The translations under genes were made by a program, and so were the position numbers. A stretch of 33,613 nucleotides of DNA, taken from the NCBI GenBank assembly GCA_019418025.1, contig DYCR01000023.1, positions 1 to 33,613 of the forward strand, given 5' to 3'. The notes under the pieces are model-generated. The model had not been told where the DNA came from. It saw only the letters and a program-made list of their open reading frames with translations, and searched no databases. Below, piece after piece: positions 30,398-33,613 of this stretch. How positions within the stretch are numbered: the stretch's first letter is position 1; every line of letters starts with the position of its first letter. This stretch comes from Clostridiales bacterium. Its GTDB lineage: Bacteria; Bacillota; Clostridia; Oscillospirales; Oscillospiraceae.

Positions 30398-32109
30398 TGA
30401 AGCATCCTTTTCAAAGACCATCCAACTTTCGCACAGGTATTGTTTTAACTGTGGCAGAAGGCTTGCTTTCAGGCTGCAGCTATATGGTGCTCTATATGGT
30501 CCTGACTATGTTGGATAGCACAGCTGTTACAATCGCACAGGTGCTGACGACAACCGGCATTTTGCTGGGCGTTTTGCTCATACGGATCATCCTTTATGCG
30601 ATCGGGTACACCCAAAGTCAGATCGGCGGCGCAGAGGTTTCTAAAAACATCCGTTTGTTTCTTGCGGACAAATTGAAGCAGATCCCCCTGTCCTGCTTTA
30701 CCAAAGGTCAGGTCGGCTTTTATGTAAATGTGATGACAAGCGATGTAAACAGCTATGAGCTGATTTTGACCCATAAGGCCGGCAGCCTTGCGAAAAACAT
30801 CACGCTGTCTGTGCTGCTTCTGGTGTTTGTCACTGTGCTGTACCGCCCTGCGGGGCTGATCCTGCTGTGCGCAGCATTGCTCCTCGTTCCCGAGATGTGG
30901 CTTTCCTTCCGCATTGTGAAAAAATACGGCACCCATAAAAATAAGGTGGCGGCAGAAACGGTCAGCAGCATTGTGGAATATATCGACGGCATTCAGACCT
31001 TCCGTTCGTATGGTGCAGCCGGCACCAAAAATCGGGCAACTACCAATGCAATGCGTGAATTCAGCAACGTTAACTATGCCTTTGAAGCGCATGCGATTCC
31101 CATTAACTTTGGCTTTAATATGATCAACTGGCTGATGGTGCCCGTTGTCATATATGTAGGGATTGCTCCCTGGCAGGCAGGTGTCGTATCAAATGTTGAT
31201 TTCCTGCTGCTGTGTATGCTTCCAATGGTTTTTGCCAAGCTGATCACAGCCATTTCCATTGATTTGTTCAGCTACAAAAATCTGCGAATTTCTCAAAATA
31301 ACATTGAAAAGGTCATCCATGAGCCTGCAGAACAGGGCCGCGCGATTCCGTTCACCCAAAACGACCATGAAATATGTTTTGAGCATGTTGCATTTTCCTA
31401 TGTAAAAGGAGAACCGGTCCTGAAAGATGTGAGTTTTACAGCGCCAAATGGCAAATTAACTGCGATCGTAGGAGATTCAGGCTCAGGCAAGTCTACGATT
31501 CTGAATCTGGTTTCTAAGTTTTACGAGGCCGACAGCGGCAGTATTACCATGGGCGGTCAATCGCTTCAGGAGGCTTGTGCAGAAAAGGTGTTGGAACAGA
31601 TCTCCATGGTGGATCAGGATGTATTCCTTTTCGATGATACCGTGCGGGAAAACATTCGCCATGCTTGTCCTGCTGCAACGAATGAGGAAATTGAAAACGC
31701 CTGTAAGCTGGCCGGTTGTCATGAATTCGTCAGTCAGATGTCACAAGGCTATGATACGCCTATTGGTGAAAATGGAAATTGCCTTTCAGGCGGAGAACGC
31801 CAGAGGCTGTCCATTGCAAGGGCAATCATAAAAAACAGTCCTGTTATCCTTTTGGATGAAGCAACGTCCTCTTTGGACATTGAAAACGAGTTGGCAGTGC
31901 GAACGGCCATCGCGAATTTATTGAAACAGAAGAAAACGGTCATTATGATTGCACACACCTTGTCAGTCATTCGCAATGCGGATAAGATTCTGGTGCTTTC
32001 CGGCGGCAGAATTGCGGAGGAGGGCAAACACGAAGCATTACTTGCACAAAATGGCAAATATGCTGCCATGTGGCAGGCAGAGCAAAGTCTTTCTCAATCG
32101 ATGAACTAG
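30394..32109 (+). CDS. ABC transporter, fused permease-ATPase (second of a pair)
   Basis: 571 residues, same layout as its partner: six helices (about 15-300), then Walker A GDSGSGKST (about 362-370), Q-loop VDQDVFLFDDTV, signature LSGGERQRLS and Walker B VILLDEATSSLD with downstream H-loop AHTLS. Both members of the pair keep complete ATP sites. The Q-loop region VDQD replaces the more common FQ(D/N) or FQK. It is the last gene of the five-gene operon, which is probably closed by the hairpin at 32324-32364. Confidence 0.9.
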   Translation: MMKHPFQRPSNFRTGIVLTVAEGLLSGCSYMVLYMVLTMLDSTAVTIAQVLTTTGILLGVLLIRIILYAIGYTQSQIGGAEVSKNIRLFLADKLKQIPLSCFTKGQVGFYVNVMTSDVNSYELILTHKAGSLAKNITLSVLLLVFVTVLYRPAGLILLCAALLLVPEMWLSFRIVKKYGTHKNKVAAETVSSIVEYIDGIQTFRSYGAAGTKNRATTNAMREFSNVNYAFEAHAIPINFGFNMINWLMVPVVIYVGIAPWQAGVVSNVDFLLLCMLPMVFAKLITAISIDLFSYKNLRISQNNIEKVIHEPAEQGRAIPFTQNDHEICFEHVAFSYVKGEPVLKDVSFTAPNGKLTAIVGDSGSGKSTILNLVSKFYEADSGSITMGGQSLQEACAEKVLEQISMVDQDVFLFDDTVRENIRHACPAATNEEIENACKLAGCHEFVSQMSQGYDTPIGENGNCLSGGERQRLSIARAIIKNSPVILLDEATSSLDIENELAVRTAIANLLKQKKTVIMIAHTLSVIRNADKILVLSGGRIAEEGKHEALLAQNGKYAAMWQAEQSLSQSMN

Positions 32110-32272
32110 TATTTATAAGCCATATCGAGATGCATATTATACAGCTCCGGATGAACTGTATTTGAGTGATTTTTATTTTCGCTCAAGCTATACAAATAAT
32201 CTGGAGATGCGTCCGCAAAAGCAAGATGAAGCCGCCCGGGTGATGGGGAATTTCATGTCGCAGGTCATGTAA
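32105..32272 (+). pseudogene. Orphan C-terminal gene fragment
   Basis: An open frame of 54-55 codons from 32105 to TAA at 32270-32272 reads like a real protein end (KPYRDAYYTAPDELYLSDFY, then EMRPQKQDEAARVMG). It has no start codon or ribosome site near its left end, which is inside the end of the ABC gene. I do not recognise the family. It is best read as the 3' remnant of a gene lost when the island was inserted or rearranged. Confidence 0.45.
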
Positions 32273-32322
32273 GCTGTAACAAGCAGAAAAGAAAACACCC
32301 GTGCAAGCACCACGGCAAAATG

Positions 32323-32377
32323 AAAAGTGCCAAAGAGAAGCGAAACGCTCCTCTTTGGCACTTTCTGATATTTTGCC
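32323..32377. terminator. Terminator at the end of the ECF/ABC operon region
   Basis: AAAGTGCCAAAGAG (32324-32337) pairs with CTCTTTGGCACTTT (32351-32364), with an inner AGCG/CGCT stem; T-rich tails on both strands. Confidence 0.85.
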
Positions 32378-32379
32378 CG

Positions 32380-32402
32380 TATGGGTCAGGGTGTGGGTCA
32401 AA
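32380..32402 (+). repeat. 23-bp direct repeat, right copy
   Basis: Identical to 24541-24563. It lies between the operon terminator and the terminator of tRNA-Thr, 95 bp from the tRNA 3' end. In both copies the plus frame through it reads LWVRVWVK or VWVRVWVK within short open frames, which I take to be incidental. Confidence 0.85.
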
Positions 32403-32449
32403 AAGAACGAGTCTTTTGACAGTACAACTTTTCTGGGTATTTTATCGCC

Positions 32450-32494
32450 AGATAAAAAGAAAACCACTCTGAAAGCAGAACATTCAGAGTGGTT
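32450..32494 (-). terminator. Terminator of tRNA-Thr
   Basis: AACCACTCTGAA (32462-32473) pairs with TTCAGAGTGGTT (32483-32494), followed on the minus strand by TTCTTTTTAT. Confidence 0.85.
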
Positions 32495-32496
32495 CG

Positions 32497-32572
<76 letters not shown>

Positions 32573-32612
32573 AGGTCTCTTTTGTTGTTTGCTGTTCCGT
32601 GACAGCTTCATT

Positions 32613-32641
32613 ATTATATACTGGGTATCGGAAAATGTCAA
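32613..32641 (-). promoter_or_regulatory. Consensus promoter of tRNA-Thr
   Basis: TTGACA (32636-32641, minus) and TATAAT (32613-32618) with a 17-bp spacer; the tRNA starts 40 bp downstream. Confidence 0.88.
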
Positions 32642-32698
32642 GCATTATTTCACAAAAAATCGAAAAAAGTTTTTCGCTTGTAAATCAAGTCGGATTAG

Positions 32699-32727
32699 TT
32701 GCCCAAACAGCCCAATTGTGCTATAAT
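32699..32727 (+). promoter_or_regulatory. Promoter of plsY
   Basis: TTGCCC (32699-32704) and TATAAT (32722-32727) separated by 17 bp. Confidence 0.7.
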
Positions 32728-32783
32728 TGCAAGGATTGTATGCGGCAATTTGCCGTAATAGATTTTCGAAAGGTAATGATCAT

Positions 32784-33404
32784 ATGGGTTATCTCATTGC
32801 AATTGTTTTTTCATATCTGATCGGATGCTCCAATTTGGCATACTACATTGCCAGATGGAAGCATGTTGATTTCCGCAATGCAGGCTCAGGCAATCTGGGG
32901 GCCTCCAACACCACGGTGCTGCTGGGGTGGAAGGCGGGGATTCTGGTAGGTATCCACGATATAGCAAAGTCAGCACTGGCGGTCTGGCTGGCGATGGCGC
33001 TGTTTCCCGAGCTTGAGTATGTAGGCCCCATGGCGGGGATCGCATCCGTTCTGGGGCATATCTTCCCGTTTTACCTGAAGTTTCGGGGCGGGAAGGGCTT
33101 TGCATCATACATTGGGATGACCATTGCACTGAACTGGAAGCTAGCGCTGATCGTATTGGCATTGGTGGTGATATTGACGTGGCTGACGGATTACATCGTG
33201 GCCGGAACAGTCATGACCATCATTGTGGTTCCCATTTCTTTGGGCATCATGTGCCACAGTGCGATCCTAGCAGTGATCCTTCTGGTGGGTACGGCGGTGA
33301 TCGCGTATAAGCATCGGGACAACTTCGTCAGGATCTATAAAGGTACAGAGATTCGGGTCAGGCATACCCAAAAGGGCTTGAATCGGGTAGACAAGAAAAA
33401 ATAG
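32784..33404 (+). CDS. plsY: Acyl-phosphate:glycerol-3-phosphate acyltransferase PlsY
   Basis: 206 residues with the three PlsY signatures: GSGNLGASNT (about 34-43), the glycine-rich GGKGFASY (about 101-108) and HRDNFVRIYKGTE (about 177-189), set among five to seven membrane helices opening with IAIVFSYLIGCSN. It transfers an acyl group from acyl-phosphate to glycerol 3-phosphate at the membrane, the first step of phospholipid synthesis. ATG 32784 is chosen from the family N-terminus (MGYLIAIVFSYLIG); AAAGG lies about 10 nt upstream. An ATG 19 codons earlier has no ribosome site. Single-gene unit. Confidence 0.95.
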   Translation: MGYLIAIVFSYLIGCSNLAYYIARWKHVDFRNAGSGNLGASNTTVLLGWKAGILVGIHDIAKSALAVWLAMALFPELEYVGPMAGIASVLGHIFPFYLKFRGGKGFASYIGMTIALNWKLALIVLALVVILTWLTDYIVAGTVMTIIVVPISLGIMCHSAILAVILLVGTAVIAYKHRDNFVRIYKGTEIRVRHTQKGLNRVDKKK

Positions 33405-33415
33405 GAAAACAGCAG

Positions 33416-33446
33416 GCGCCGAACCATATGGGGTTCGGCGCTTTTT
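33416..33446 (+). terminator. Terminator of plsY
   Basis: GCGCCGAACC (33416-33425) pairs with GGTTCGGCGC (33432-33441), then five T. Confidence 0.9.
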
Positions 33447-33486
33447 CTGTCAGATGAGATTTATACCGCAGGCGGGAAAATATGTA

Positions 33487-33514
33487 TTGACATTTTCTGA
33501 ATTTTATCTATAAT
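33487..33514 (+). promoter_or_regulatory. Promoter of the GntR-family gene
   Basis: TTGACA (33487-33492) and TATAAT (33509-33514) separated by 16 bp. Confidence 0.8.
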
Positions 33515-33534
33515 GTACTTATACAACAAGTACA
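33514..33534. promoter_or_regulatory. Palindromic operator, probably autoregulatory
   Basis: TGTACTT (33514-33520) and AAGTACA (33528-33534) form a 7-7-7 inverted repeat starting at the last base of the -10 box. This is the position and style of a GntR/YtrA-type operator. Confidence 0.55.
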
Positions 33535-33562
33535 CTAAATACATTAAGTTGGGAGGATGGTT

Positions 33563-33613
33563 GTGGAAATTATCATCAGCAGCAACACCGATAAGCCCAT
33601 CTATGAGCAGATC
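33563..33613 (+). CDS. GntR-family (YtrA-like) regulator, first 17 codons (partial)
   Basis: The frame reads MEIIISSNTDKPIYEQI before the window ends; the segment ...DKPIYEQI is the typical opening of short YtrA-type GntR regulators, which usually control an adjacent ABC transporter. GTG 33563 is chosen because GGGAGG ends 6 nt upstream; an in-frame ATG at 33557 touches that site and would add two residues. The identity rests on few residues and the palindrome upstream. Confidence 0.7.
   Translation, partial: MEIIISSNTDKPIYEQI

Overview
The window looks like a chromosomal segment of a low-to-mid GC Firmicute of the class Clostridia, most like a gut member of the Oscillospirales (Ruminococcaceae-like). 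The reasons are strong AGGAGG ribosome sites, consensus sigma-A promoters with 17-bp spacers, short transcription units closed by hairpin terminators, CCA-encoding tRNA genes, PlsY, a DivIVA-like protein, a Thermotoga/Clostridia-type glycerol operon and a sortase-anchored surface protein. The genus is inference.

Layout. 1-4.1 kb: N-terminal part of Tex, tRNA-Ala(CGC), a large secreted DUF285/InlB-repeat surface protein and tRNA-Arg(CCG). 4.1-9.5 kb: DivIVA-like protein, a MATE transporter, an M32 carboxypeptidase and a sodium-dependent NSS transporter, mostly as single-gene units with clear promoters and terminators. 9.5-14.2 kb: a four-gene glycerol operon on the minus strand (glpK, GlpA-like dehydrogenase with a [2Fe-2S]-type tail, second FAD oxidoreductase, DUF1667 protein) with a terminator-like attenuator in its leader. 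Divergent from it is an NADP-type secondary alcohol dehydrogenase. 15.5-17.8 kb: mgtE behind a ~340-nt structured leader that encodes a 28-residue peptide and a terminator, then a lone feoA under two palindromic operators. 17.9-22 kb: PAP2 phosphatase, a MerR/MATE divergent pair and the UDP-GlcNAc 2-epimerase. 22-22.9 kb: a flavodoxin-like protein behind a structured ~200-nt leader.

22.9-32.4 kb looks like an accessory region, by eye richer in A+T than its surroundings. A 66-bp promoter-bearing sequence is present twice (64/66 identical) and brackets a nitrilase-like gene and a GNAT acetyltransferase. The first copy drives a micro-unit of a 20-residue peptide followed by a strong terminator just ahead of the nitrilase gene, an arrangement that looks like attenuation. 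A 23-bp exact repeat brackets the next ~7.8 kb: an AraC regulator diverging from an ECF-type S, T and double-ATPase set and two fused ABC permease-ATPases in translationally coupled order, followed by an orphan C-terminal gene fragment. The right end lies beside tRNA-Thr(GGT). The module is probably an uptake system for iron, siderophore, heme or a similar ligand, by analogy to YbtPQ/IrtAB and YbtA. The core chromosome resumes with plsY and the first codons of a GntR regulator.

The best candidates for undescribed biology are the mgtE leader with its peptide ORF, the repeat-borne leader-peptide/terminator unit at 22.9-23.1 kb, the glpK attenuator, and the repeat-bounded AraC-ECF-ABC island.
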